A stretch of DNA of 28,257 nucleotides from Lachnospiraceae bacterium UBA3316 (GCA_002361955.1 DESK01000034.1:1-28257); one strand, 5' to 3'. Numbered from the stretch's first letter, positions 1 to 6,629 are shown. Notes: generated by a model from the letters alone, not told the origin. A program made the numbers and translations.

Positions 1-85
1 TCTACTTATTTGTTTCAAACTTTCTCTTCATCTTTTTCCCCCACTTTCCAAACTTGAAATTTATCTCTGCCTGCCAGTTCCATTT

Positions 86-148
86 TCACATTTCTCGTTG
101 GTTCACATCGCTCACAATAACAATTTTTTTCCTATACAAGACTTCCAA
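86..148 (-). CDS. Possible 20-residue peptide ORF, or remnant of a broken gene
   Basis: An unusually strong Shine-Dalgarno, AGGAGGTGAT (151-160), sits 5 nt before a TTG codon at 148. The frame runs 20 codons, starting MEVLYRKKIVIV, and stops at TGA (88-86). The same frame then stays open for 28 more codons, rich in Lys, Trp and Phe, to a TAG at 4-2. This could be a genuine tiny ORF or a longer small gene cut by a nonsense mutation. A BlaI-type operator copy lies about 60 bp upstream, so it may be a target of the neighbouring regulator. No family is recognised, and translation is inferred only from the ribosome site. Confidence 0.3.
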   Translation of the reverse strand: MEVLYRKKIVIVSDVNQREM

Positions 149-209
149 AATCACCTCCTATTACACTTACAACATGATTAACATCCGTCTCTATATCTTT
201 TTCAAATAC

Positions 210-235
210 AACTATTCGACTATTTTTATAGTCGT
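210..235 (-). promoter_or_regulatory. Second copy of the BlaI-type operator
   Basis: Positions 217-234 are an inverted repeat, CGACTAT-TTTT-ATAGTCG. It has the same ACTAT-N4-ATAGT plan as the dyad inside the blaI-like promoter (2217-2230). Read on the minus strand, 26 bases here match 2208-2233 at 21 positions, including a third AATAGT half-site. The corresponding -35 and -10 positions (CCAAAT, TCGAAT) are poor, so promoter function is uncertain. It would point leftward to the small ORF at 148 or to genes beyond the window edge. Confidence 0.55.
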
Positions 236-350
236 ATTTGGGAAAAATCGATTTATACAAAGAATCGCTTAAAGTCTCTCATTCTCTACTATACAAGCAT
301 TATGCAAATTCTAACTTTTGACGCATAAACCAAATATGTATCTTTTATCA

Positions 351-385
351 GAAATCCTCCTGCAAGTAAACTTGCAGGGGATTTC
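351..385. terminator. Hairpin downstream of the M56 gene
   Basis: CCTGCAAGT-AA-ACTTGCAGG forms a 9-bp stem, extended by GAAATCC/GGATTTC around one mismatch. It lies 26 nt past the M56 stop codon. A T-run (CTTTTT) follows on the plus strand, but none follows on the minus strand, where the gene is transcribed. It may therefore act as a weak or RNA-stabilising 3' end rather than a classical terminator. Confidence 0.45.
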
Positions 386-410
386 AACCTTTTTCTCTGC
401 CATCTTACCA

Positions 411-1775
411 TTAATGCACACTATAGTTTCCGTTTACATAAACTGTACTGGAATTAGTATTCTCTACGAACACCCGATATGTATCTGTTGACTTAATCTC
501 AAAATCATGGCTAATGCTTCCGTGGCCTATGATATATCTCCTGTTTCCAGCAGAATCCACAATTCCAACCATTACCTCTTTCGTACTTGGATCCACCAAA
601 GCGGTGACGCTGACTGTCTGTCCCTTTTGAGCTGAAAATCCGGAAGTTTTTTTTGAAGTATTACTGGGAATTGTCCAAGTAAAACTTATCAAACTTCTGG
701 CAACTTGTGTCGTTTCCCCTTCTTCCACTGTAATGCCCTCTGCAGGCCCATGGTCTGTAAATTCCTCATATTCGATTGGCTCATAGGACTCTTCCACCTT
801 AATGACTGTCGCCTGATACCAGTCCTGGTACTGCCTGCCCATCTCATCCGCTGCCGCCATCACTGTGACGGAGCAGCATATGGCCATTCCTATACTCAGG
901 GCTGCCGCCCACGCCATCGGTTTTTTCTTTCTCTTTTCTGTATCTCTCATCTGTTTTTTCCTCCTTACAAGCTCATGCTTTCTCTCCATCATGTGCATAG
1001 AAAATATCCCATCCCTGATTTCTTCCACACACATCACATCCAGAATCGTATCAAAATATTTCTTGATCCCGCCCGCTCTGCCGCACACCTTTTCATCGCA
1101 GGCATATTCACCGTATTTGCTCACCTCCTTCCCAAACAGCCATACACAGGGCTGAAACCACTGAAACACCTGGATCAGCATTGCAAAAGCCAACAGATAG
1201 ATATCCCTCTGCCGGTAATGGGTAAGTTCATGGAAAAAGATAACCCGCAGCTGTTCTTCTGTGAAATGTTGAGGCGGGAGCACCACTCTCGGATGAAAGA
1301 TTCCTGTAAAAACCGGGGCGTCTGCCAGATAATCACAGACCAGCCCCACCTTTCCCGGAACCAGTCCCAGCTCCTGCTGTACCGACAGGAAAAGACGCTC
1401 CACACCTTCCTCACAGGGTATTTCCCTTCTGCGCCGTCTGCTCTGGCGTATAGAGATAGAAACCAGCCGACAGCTCATGAGCCCTGCGCCAATTCCCCAC
1501 ACGGCCAGGATCCCCCCTGTCACCTCTGTGATGGTTAAAGTCGGCCAAAATAAGACGCCTCCCCATCGGCCGCTTTCCCCCAGCCACCGCATGGCTCCGT
1601 AAGCAACCGGTATCATATAAAGAAACCCTACGCCCCATAGCGCGGCATGGCACCATCTCACATATCCCCATTTTTTCAGGAACCTGCTCAGTGCATACCA
1701 GAGAAGAAAGGCCGCGCTTCCCGTCAGTGTCACGGACAGCAGCGCGCTTGCCAGCTTAATCATCATCCAGTTCAT
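411..1775 (-). CDS. BlaR1-like M56 family membrane metallopeptidase with a non-penicillin-binding C-terminal domain
   Basis: 454 residues. M56 proteins are membrane zinc proteases that sense a signal outside the cell and cause cleavage or release of a BlaI-type repressor. Hydrophobic segments lie near residues 8-30, 42-62 and 83-102, and a last one at about 287-308. The zinc motif HELTH is at 182-186, with a downstream EYACDE segment (about 223-228) supplying the probable third ligand. The exported C-terminus (309-454) lacks the penicillin-binding SxxK/KTG sensor of BlaR1. It is instead a short, Thr/Ser/Val-rich, probably beta domain. The ATG overlaps the end of the repressor gene by 20 nt, with GGAGG 7 nt upstream, so the two are translationally coupled. 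The inducing signal is unknown; a beta-lactam sensor is unlikely. Confidence 0.85.
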   Translation of the reverse strand: MNWMMIKLASALLSVTLTGSAAFLLWYALSRFLKKWGYVRWCHAALWGVGFLYMIPVAYGAMRWLGESGRWGGVLFWPTLTITEVTGGILAVWGIGAGLMSCRLVSISIRQSRRRRREIPCEEGVERLFLSVQQELGLVPGKVGLVCDYLADAPVFTGIFHPRVVLPPQHFTEEQLRVIFFHELTHYRQRDIYLLAFAMLIQVFQWFQPCVWLFGKEVSKYGEYACDEKVCGRAGGIKKYFDTILDVMCVEEIRDGIFSMHMMERKHELVRRKKQMRDTEKRKKKPMAWAAALSIGMAICCSVTVMAAADEMGRQYQDWYQATVIKVEESYEPIEYEEFTDHGPAEGITVEEGETTQVARSLISFTWTIPSNTSKKTSGFSAQKGQTVSVTALVDPSTKEVMVGIVDSAGNRRYIIGHGSISHDFEIKSTDTYRVFVENTNSSTVYVNGNYSVH

Positions 1776-2157
1776 CCAACTGCCTCCTTATATTCGCGAT
1801 CTCCTCTTTGCTGACTTTGCGCTTTTTAAACAACGCGCAAACCAGCTCTTCGGTCTTTCCCGCAAACCAGAACCGCCGGGTGTCCTCCAGCAGTTCCTGC
1901 TTATACTCTTCCTCGCTTTTTGTGGCGTGGACATACGCGTTTCTCCCGACCCGATAGTTTTTCACAAAGCCTTTATCCGACATTTTTATCAGGAAGGTGG
2001 CCAGGGTCGTCCGGCTGTAATCTTTCCCGTACCGCTCTTTTAGCTTTCGCCGCAGGTCGATCGCCGAGATATCCTCCTTCTCATCCCAGATCGTTTTCAT
2101 GATCAATGTTTCACAGGAAGTTAAATCCCGTCCTTCTTCCAACTCGATATCCTTCAT
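1756..2157 (-). CDS. BlaI/MecI/CopY-family transcriptional repressor
   Basis: 133 residues from the ATG at 2157, chosen because GGGAGG lies 6 nt upstream. An in-frame ATG at 2181 has no comparable site. The protein has the winged-helix layout of BlaI/MecI: a helix-turn-helix in the first 70 residues (LTSCETLIMKTIWDEKE, then TLATFLIKMSDKGFV and a wing), followed by a dimerisation tail (FKKRKVSKEEIANIRRQLDELDDD region). Such repressors bind a dyad as dimers and are inactivated by proteolysis through the partner M56 protein, encoded directly downstream with a 20-nt overlap. A matching dyad sits between -35 and -10 of its own promoter, so it very probably represses itself. A second copy of the dyad near 210-235 suggests another target. 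Confidence 0.9.
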   Translation of the reverse strand: MKDIELEEGRDLTSCETLIMKTIWDEKEDISAIDLRRKLKERYGKDYSRTTLATFLIKMSDKGFVKNYRVGRNAYVHATKSEEEYKQELLEDTRRFWFAGKTEELVCALFKKRKVSKEEIANIRRQLDELDDD

Positions 2158-2207
2158 GTCTGCCTCCCAATTTTCGATCAATGTATTTGGTTTATGTTTG
2201 ATTTTTT

Positions 2208-2240
2208 GACTATTATACTATAATTATAGTCGTTATTCAA
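2208..2240 (-). promoter_or_regulatory. Promoter and overlapping operator of the BlaI/M56 operon
   Basis: On the minus strand, -35 TTGAAT (2240-2235) and -10 TATAAT (2217-2212) are separated by exactly 17 bp. The spacer contains a perfect 14-bp palindrome, ACTATAATTATAGT (2217-2230), and an extra AATAGTC half-site follows the -10. A repressor dimer here would block RNA polymerase, which fits autoregulation by the BlaI-like protein 50 bp downstream. Confidence 0.8.
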
Positions 2241-2256
2241 TTTATATTTTCTACTA

Positions 2257-2559
2257 TTATCTATCATTTTCTATATACTTCTTTAACTCGTCCAGCATCT
2301 TTTTTGCTTTTTCTACATCTAAAATATTTTCATCCACATCCTCAAAAACATCTTTCAAACACATCTCTATCGTTTTTCCCTCTTGATAAATCCCCAGTAA
2401 TTCATTCCAATTTTCATAGTGTAAATCCCGATATTCCTCATATTCCTGCTCTTTTTCATCCCATGTAAAATTGTAAAATATGTTTTCTTTTGTCCTACTA
2501 TATATTAGAAACGTCTGATGCTGATCCAGCAACTCAAGTATATATTCTCTTTTTACCAT
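2257..2559 (-). CDS. Small acidic protein of unknown function with a shared C-terminal tail module
   Basis: 100 residues, no family recognised. The start ATG has TAGGAG 7 nt upstream. The first 60 residues are rich in Tyr, Glu and Trp. The end reads DENILDVEKAKKMLDELKKY, a predicted amphipathic helix. Closely related tails occur at the end of the 372-residue HEAT protein (DVKQAEKMLCELKDYIDND) and in two orphan fragments at 3170-3271 and 4417-4497. The gene is AT-rich like its neighbours and is the last of a minus-strand series ahead of the BlaI promoter. The arrangement of small, diverse genes with recurring ends resembles immunity or adaptor gene clusters, but that is inference only. Confidence 0.65.
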   Translation of the reverse strand: MVKREYILELLDQHQTFLIYSRTKENIFYNFTWDEKEQEYEEYRDLHYENWNELLGIYQEGKTIEMCLKDVFEDVDENILDVEKAKKMLDELKKYIENDR

Positions 2560-2583
2560 ATGTGTTCTCCTACCCAGTATTAG

Positions 2584-2643
2584 TTACTTTGCTGCAACCA
2601 TGTGGAACAATATTCTTTTTGCTGCTTTTTCTGTTTTTTTCAA
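2584..2643 (-). CDS. Possible 19-residue basic peptide
   Basis: GGAGG (2655-2651) is spaced 7 nt from a TTG start. The 19-codon frame reads MKKTEKAAKRILFHMVAAK and then TAA. It is strongly basic and could form an amphipathic helix. It lies between the 160- and 100-residue genes on the same strand, with short gaps of 60 and 24 nt, so it could belong to their transcript. A start like this is also seen in short signalling-peptide precursors and in truncated genes. There is no cysteine or other maturation motif. Coding is supported only by the ribosome site and the context. Confidence 0.3.
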   Translation of the reverse strand: MKKTEKAAKRILFHMVAAK

Positions 2644-2703
2644 ACTTCTTCCTCCAAAATTATACGTATGTTTTGTTAGCGATTGGCATTCTCTTTGCTC
2701 TGC

Positions 2704-3186
2704 CTATTTGCTGCTTATTTTGTTTTTTTCAGTCTCACTTTCCATTTCGAACGGATACCGGATAAACGTTATTTTTTCTTTCTCCTTATATTTTTTCCCT
2801 AGACGCACTTCTACTACTAATTCTTCTTTTCCGAATTTACAAAGTCCGCTTAAAACTCTCTCATTATTTTCTGCATTATAAATGCTGATTCCGTAATATT
2901 GTGCGAATTCGACGCGGCATTGAAAACTCTCTTCTCCTTTCTTATATCCTCCCTCCAAAAAAGGCCATCCGCTTGAATTTTTCTCTTTTTCATTTGCAAT
3001 TTTCCATTTCTTTTCAGCATCCTCCCCGAACAGTGTCAAAGGTTCTTCTGACATGCCTAGAGTTATCATATTTAAGCACCTGTTAATTGCTATTAAGTAC
3101 TTACCCTGTATAATATCCACTATTTTTTTCACGCTACCCTCCTGTACAGTTGAAAGCTGCTCTACCGCTTCAACAAGTTCCTGCAT
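2704..3186 (-). CDS. Hypothetical protein, 160 residues
   Basis: No family recognised. The frame opens just after a TAG, with GTG at 3189 or ATG at 3186. Neither has a good ribosome site, so the 5' end may be missing or rearranged. The N-terminal part (about 1-50) looks helical. The C-terminal half alternates charged and hydrophobic residues (GISIYNAENNERVLSGLCKF, then EELVVEVRLGKKYKEKEKI), suggesting a small beta sheet. Its first codons overlap the last 17 nt of the orphan tail fragment (3170-3271) in another frame. That suggests a recombination junction created this 5' end. Base composition is AT-rich like the neighbours. Function unknown. Confidence 0.5.
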   Translation of the reverse strand: MQELVEAVEQLSTVQEGSVKKIVDIIQGKYLIAINRCLNMITLGMSEEPLTLFGEDAEKKWKIANEKEKNSSGWPFLEGGYKKGEESFQCRVEFAQYYGISIYNAENNERVLSGLCKFGKEELVVEVRLGKKYKEKEKITFIRYPFEMESETEKNKISSK

Positions 3187-3271
3187 CACCTATATACTTC
3201 TTTAGCTCATCCAGCATTGCCTCTGCCTTCTCCCTGTCCACCTGGTTTTCCTCTACTTCCTCAAACCCAAT
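3170..3271 (-). pseudogene. Orphan C-terminal tail fragment (copy B)
   Basis: After an in-frame TAG (3274-3272), 33 codons encode IGFEEVEENQ followed by VDREKAEAMLDELKKYIGD, then stop at TGA (3172-3170). There is no start codon or ribosome site. This is the same tail module found at the ends of the intact 100- and 372-residue proteins, so it is best read as the 3' remnant of a deleted paralogue. Confidence 0.7.
3185..3253 (-). repeat. 69-bp direct repeat, copy 1
   Basis: Starts GAGGAAAACCAGGTGGACAG on the minus strand. It matches 4429-4497 in 63 of 69 positions, and the first 54 bases differ at only 2. With copy 2 it flanks the 372-residue gene, so recombination between the copies would remove that gene. 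Confidence 0.85.
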
Positions 3272-3289
3272 CTATTGTTTTAACGTATT

Positions 3290-4408
3290 CTACGATTGGT
3301 TTTGGTTGATTTTTAATAACTGTTCCGTTTCCCTGCATGCAATCATATCGTTGTCTATATAATCTTTCAGCTCACACAGCATTTTCTCAGCCTGTTTTAC
3401 ATCCAGCATATTTTCTTTCACATCTTCCCATATCGGCACAATTCTATGTAATGGATACTTTTCCTGTTTAAGCCTGATTCCCAAAGGAACAATATATTGA
3501 TAATTATAGATCCGCCGGATTGGCCTCGGATAATAGTAGCGGTTGATCGTGTCCTGGCTTTCTCCCAACCGTTTGGCTACTTCTGGGCTTGTTATTTCTT
3601 CAGGCATCAAACCTGCAGATTCTACCCATAACTCCTCTTCGATTTCCCTGCCCAGGTATGTTATTATTTGAGAAAGTCCCGCATTTTCTTTATCAAGGAC
3701 TAAAACCATCGGTATTTCTTTTTCTTCCAAAAACTTTTGGGCTTTCTCCCGAATCCACGGATAAACATCCATATACTCCAGGGTCTCCTCTATGATCAAA
3801 TTGATTTCATGTTCGTTAAATACATTGCGAAGATACATCAATTGTCCTAATGCTACGCTTTGGACGTTTTCAAGCCCCCGTCCTTCACACAGGATTTTTT
3901 TTAATCCTAATAAACCTCTTTCACAGCCACACTGATATCTGGCTCCTTCATATCCTGCCAAAACCCAAGGGGACTTCTCTTTTTTGTAAAGCTTTTCCAT
4001 CTTCCGCCAGCATTTCCTTACACTCTCTTTCGTATACCCATTTCTGTTGACCCAGACCTCATAAAATGCGCGCACCGCATACCCCCTTGCCATTCTTCCA
4101 CCGGTCCTCATCAATTCATAGAGGCATTTCAGTGTCTTTTCCTGCCTTCCCATCTGCAATGATTGAACTGCGCATACCCTGACAAGCTCATCCGCTTTAT
4201 CATAGGCCATCCGGCACAGCTTTTCCTCATCCTTTTCATTGCACCGTATCCCTAATATCTCTGCTGCGTCCGATCTGGTGCCCACCTCCTGATCCAAGGT
4301 ACATTGATAGATCATTTCCCATTCTGCCGGATTCGGCATGACTCCTGCATCCAGAAGATCCATCAACACCTCATCTTTGGAGCTATGATTTAAGTACTCT
4401 TCCACCAT
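3290..4408 (-). CDS. HEAT-repeat protein fused to a degenerate arsenate-reductase/LMW-phosphatase-like domain
   Basis: 372 residues from the ATG at 4408, with GAGG 6 nt upstream. The GTG at 4414 lacks a ribosome site. Residues of about 10-225 form helical pairs of HEAT type (for example TRSDAAEILGIRC and VRVCAVQSLQMGRQEKTLK). Residues of about 234-285 match the opening of arsenate reductase/low-molecular-weight tyrosine phosphatases: PMVLVLDKENAGLSQ, then WVESAGLMPEEITSPEVAKRL. In the family the loop is C-x5-R-S. Here the Cys is Asp and the Arg is Leu, so catalysis should be lost. The last segment is the shared tail (DVKQAEKMLCELKDYIDND) plus about 18 residues. The gene is flanked by 69-bp direct repeats made of the same tail coding sequence. 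A scaffold or binding role is inferred; the ligand is unknown. Confidence 0.7.
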   Translation of the reverse strand: MVEEYLNHSSKDEVLMDLLDAGVMPNPAEWEMIYQCTLDQEVGTRSDAAEILGIRCNEKDEEKLCRMAYDKADELVRVCAVQSLQMGRQEKTLKCLYELMRTGGRMARGYAVRAFYEVWVNRNGYTKESVRKCWRKMEKLYKKEKSPWVLAGYEGARYQCGCERGLLGLKKILCEGRGLENVQSVALGQLMYLRNVFNEHEINLIIEETLEYMDVYPWIREKAQKFLEEKEIPMVLVLDKENAGLSQIITYLGREIEEELWVESAGLMPEEITSPEVAKRLGESQDTINRYYYPRPIRRIYNYQYIVPLGIRLKQEKYPLHRIVPIWEDVKENMLDVKQAEKMLCELKDYIDNDMIACRETEQLLKINQNQS

Positions 4409-4416
4409 CTTCACCT

Positions 4417-4497
4417 CTACATTGTTACATCGTCTATATATTGCTTTAGTTCATCCAGCATTGCCTCCGCCTTCTCCCTGTCCACCTGGTTTTCCTC
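4417..4497 (-). pseudogene. Orphan C-terminal tail fragment (copy D)
   Basis: Directly after a TAA, 26 codons encode EENQVDREKAEAMLDELKQY and a short end, stopping at TAG (4419-4417), 8 nt before the HEAT gene start. It has no start or ribosome site. It is nearly identical in DNA to copy B and probably is the 3' stub of a lost paralogue, or the footprint of unequal recombination. Confidence 0.7.
4429..4497 (-). repeat. 69-bp direct repeat, copy 2
   Basis: Partner of 3185-3253, same orientation, 63/69 identical, with 1244 bp from one copy to the next. The region between this repeat and the next gene's stop (4498-4590) is AT-rich and shows no gene. Confidence 0.85.
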
Positions 4498-4590
4498 TTA
4501 TTTTATTGTATCATACCTCTGTAGTTTTGAATATGATTATTTCTGAATATACATATTTTTAATTTTCTTTTTCTGTTTTCTTTTCTCCTA

Positions 4591-6441
4591 TCATCCTTTT
4601 GCAATCTCTACATTTTTACCTGCAAAAGCAATGCCATACTTTACGATTTCCCTGATTCCACGATCCTTCATTTCTGTATCATAGTGCCTATCCTCAATCT
4701 GCTTGAGCGCCTCAGCGGCGGATGCAGATAAACCGGCCTCCTCCTTTGTTGCTTTGAATTCCATAATAATGCCCGGCAAAAAATGTACTTTAGGCTCCAG
4801 CACAAGATCGAATCTTCCTTCTCCGGATTCCCTGTTTGATCTGATGTAATACTTTGAGGATATGCCCGCTGCCAGTCCCAGCATCATGCCATGATAAAAG
4901 CCTTCCGATGCTCCATCAAAACAACTGAAGCAGGTGATCATATATTTTCTGAGAAATTCCTGAAGCTTCTTCCCATCATTCAGATACAGGGCCTTTTCCA
5001 GTCCTGCCATGACATTGCCATCCACTGTCCCCCTGAGCCAGGATAAAATCTCTGTATTGTAAACTCTGCGAATCTCCTTATTCGGTAATGCCAGCTCCGT
5101 AAATGTTCCAAATTCTGTTTCAACCACATCGCTTACAGGTTTTAAATAGCCTGCAAGCAGCAAAAAGCTGAAAATCGTATCTGTCCCATCCGTTATCCTC
5201 GGATAGATGACATCCATATTTAACGATGCCTGAATGTTCTGCCCCTGCAACAGTGCAAAAAGGTTTTCTGCAATATCCGGTGTAAGGGATATTATGATCT
5301 CCCGGATGATCTCATTACCACTGGTATTCATCCAATATGGCTTCGCCTGACAATTATTATAAAAATAATTTGCCACAGACCATGGATTATAAATTTCTGT
5401 ACTTCCGAAACGGTATCCATCGTACCACTCACGAAGCTCTTCCAGTTTTGCCTCCTTTCCGTAGTATGCTGCCATGGTGTTCACTTCATCCACGGTAAAT
5501 CCAAAGTATTTGCTGTATTTCTCATCAAGTACAGAATTTACAATTGGATTATTAAGGCCGCTAAACAGGTTCTCCTTTGACACACGAAGAATGCCGGTAA
5601 GGACGCCAAAGGCAAGAGAAGGATTATCCTTAAGACCACCAGACATAAAATTACGCATAAATGTAATCACTTCATTATAGAAGCTTCTGGAATGTCCCTG
5701 TTGGATCGGAGTGTCATATTCGTCAATGAGAATGACGACCTTGGACTGATGATGTTTTTCCAGCATGCGTCCCAGATTCAGGAGTGCTCTGGCATACTCC
5801 ACATCACTCAGCTCATCCGACTGTATCCTGGATAAATAATCCTGTTCCACCGGATTAAGGCTGTCGCTTGTAAAGAGCTCATCGTGCCGCATAAATTCAT
5901 CACGAACCACATTTTTAATTGCCGCATAAGTATCCGCCCAATCTGAAAATTTTGCATCTTTAAAAGTGATAGAAATCACCGGAAATGCGCCTTGCATTTT
6001 TTGATATTTTTCGCCGCATGCCCAAATCTGCTTATCTTTGAAGTAAACGGAAGTATCCTCTTTCGTTTTTTCAAAAAAGGTTTTAAGCATATCAAGAACA
6101 AGTGTTTTTCCAAATCTCCGTGGTCTGGTAAACAAAATAACCGGGACCTGATCATCTATCAAATCACGGATCAGGAGCGTTTTATCTACATAATAGCTGT
6201 TCTTTATTACATCCACATAGGATGTATTCCCAACTGCGCAAGAGAGGATCTCTCCATCTCCTGCTTTAGGTTTTTCAGTGCCAATGTAAGCATATGCAGT
6301 CTCCTCTGGAACCATCCAGCTGCGGCCTTTTTTTAAAACACCTTCCAGTTTTCCAGCATTGCATAATCCTACAACTCTTCTGGTTGATAATCCCAGTATT
6401 TCAGCCGCTTTTTTCGTCGAAATATATCTGATATCGGTCAT
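4591..6441 (-). CDS. HTH + AAA-ATPase-like + PD-(D/E)XK nuclease-fold protein
   Basis: 616 residues; AAGGAG lies 9 nt before the ATG. Residues 5-50 are an excisionase/MerR-like helix-turn-helix (STKKAAEILGLSTRRVVGLC, then a wing ending SWMVPEE). Residues of about 65-350 match the AAA-ATPase-like family (Pfam AAA-ATPase_like). The P-loop is TRPRRFGKT (105-113) and the Walker B is VVILIDEYD (235-243). The C-terminus matches the PD-(D/E)XK nuclease-like domain usual in this family: Asp at about 545 (GRFDLVL), EFK at 561-563, and a downstream Gln (QIEDRHY). The family is abundant and multi-copy in gut Firmicutes and Bacteroidetes, but its role is unproven; defence or mobile-element links are often suspected. 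The added DNA-binding head and the half-sites in its own promoter suggest autoregulation. Confidence 0.85.
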   Translation of the reverse strand: MTDIRYISTKKAAEILGLSTRRVVGLCNAGKLEGVLKKGRSWMVPEETAYAYIGTEKPKAGDGEILSCAVGNTSYVDVIKNSYYVDKTLLIRDLIDDQVPVILFTRPRRFGKTLVLDMLKTFFEKTKEDTSVYFKDKQIWACGEKYQKMQGAFPVISITFKDAKFSDWADTYAAIKNVVRDEFMRHDELFTSDSLNPVEQDYLSRIQSDELSDVEYARALLNLGRMLEKHHQSKVVILIDEYDTPIQQGHSRSFYNEVITFMRNFMSGGLKDNPSLAFGVLTGILRVSKENLFSGLNNPIVNSVLDEKYSKYFGFTVDEVNTMAAYYGKEAKLEELREWYDGYRFGSTEIYNPWSVANYFYNNCQAKPYWMNTSGNEIIREIIISLTPDIAENLFALLQGQNIQASLNMDVIYPRITDGTDTIFSFLLLAGYLKPVSDVVETEFGTFTELALPNKEIRRVYNTEILSWLRGTVDGNVMAGLEKALYLNDGKKLQEFLRKYMITCFSCFDGASEGFYHGMMLGLAAGISSKYYIRSNRESGEGRFDLVLEPKVHFLPGIIMEFKATKEEAGLSASAAEALKQIEDRHYDTEMKDRGIREIVKYGIAFAGKNVEIAKG

Positions 6442-6454
6442 ATTTTCACTCCTT

Positions 6455-6503
6455 TCGGAAATAGTATAGCATTTATCGGAAATCCTAGCAATGTATTTCC
6501 GAT
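6455..6503 (-). promoter_or_regulatory. Promoter laced with three TCGGAAAT half-sites
   Basis: On the minus strand, -35 TTGCTA (6491-6486), a 17-bp spacer and -10 TATACT (6468-6463). ATCGGAAAT at 6475-6483 and its perfect inverted copy ATTTCCGAT at 6495-6503 bracket the -35. A third TCGGAAAT lies at 6455-6462, between the -10 and the ribosome site. This looks like an operator cluster, plausibly bound by the HTH domain of the gene it drives. Confidence 0.6.
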
Positions 6504-6560
6504 TAATTTCTGCATTCTCTATATTAGGTATTTCTCCAGGCGCTTTTCATGCCTCCAGAC

Positions 6561-6608
6561 AAAAAGAAGCTGCCGCTTCCCGGTTTTTCAACCGTAAAGC
6601 GGCAGCTT
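6561..6608 (-). terminator. Terminator of pckA
   Basis: AAGCTGCCGCTT (6567-6578) pairs with AAGCGGCAGCTT (6597-6608), with an inner CGGTT/AACCG stem. On the minus strand it is followed by CTTTTT (6566-6561). It lies 21 nt after the pckA stop and is a clear rho-independent terminator. Confidence 0.9.
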
Positions 6609-6629
6609 TCTTTTACCAGACGGTAAATC

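Noticed and set aside
54..272. 72-codon plus-strand frame near the left edge
   Set aside because: AT-rich low-complexity translation (Phe, Tyr, Ile), no ribosome site, and it runs across the operator repeat.
705..1538. 277-codon plus-strand frame opposite the M56 gene
   Set aside because: Antisense shadow of a clear M56 coding sequence; composition (His, Pro, Cys-rich) is not protein-like.
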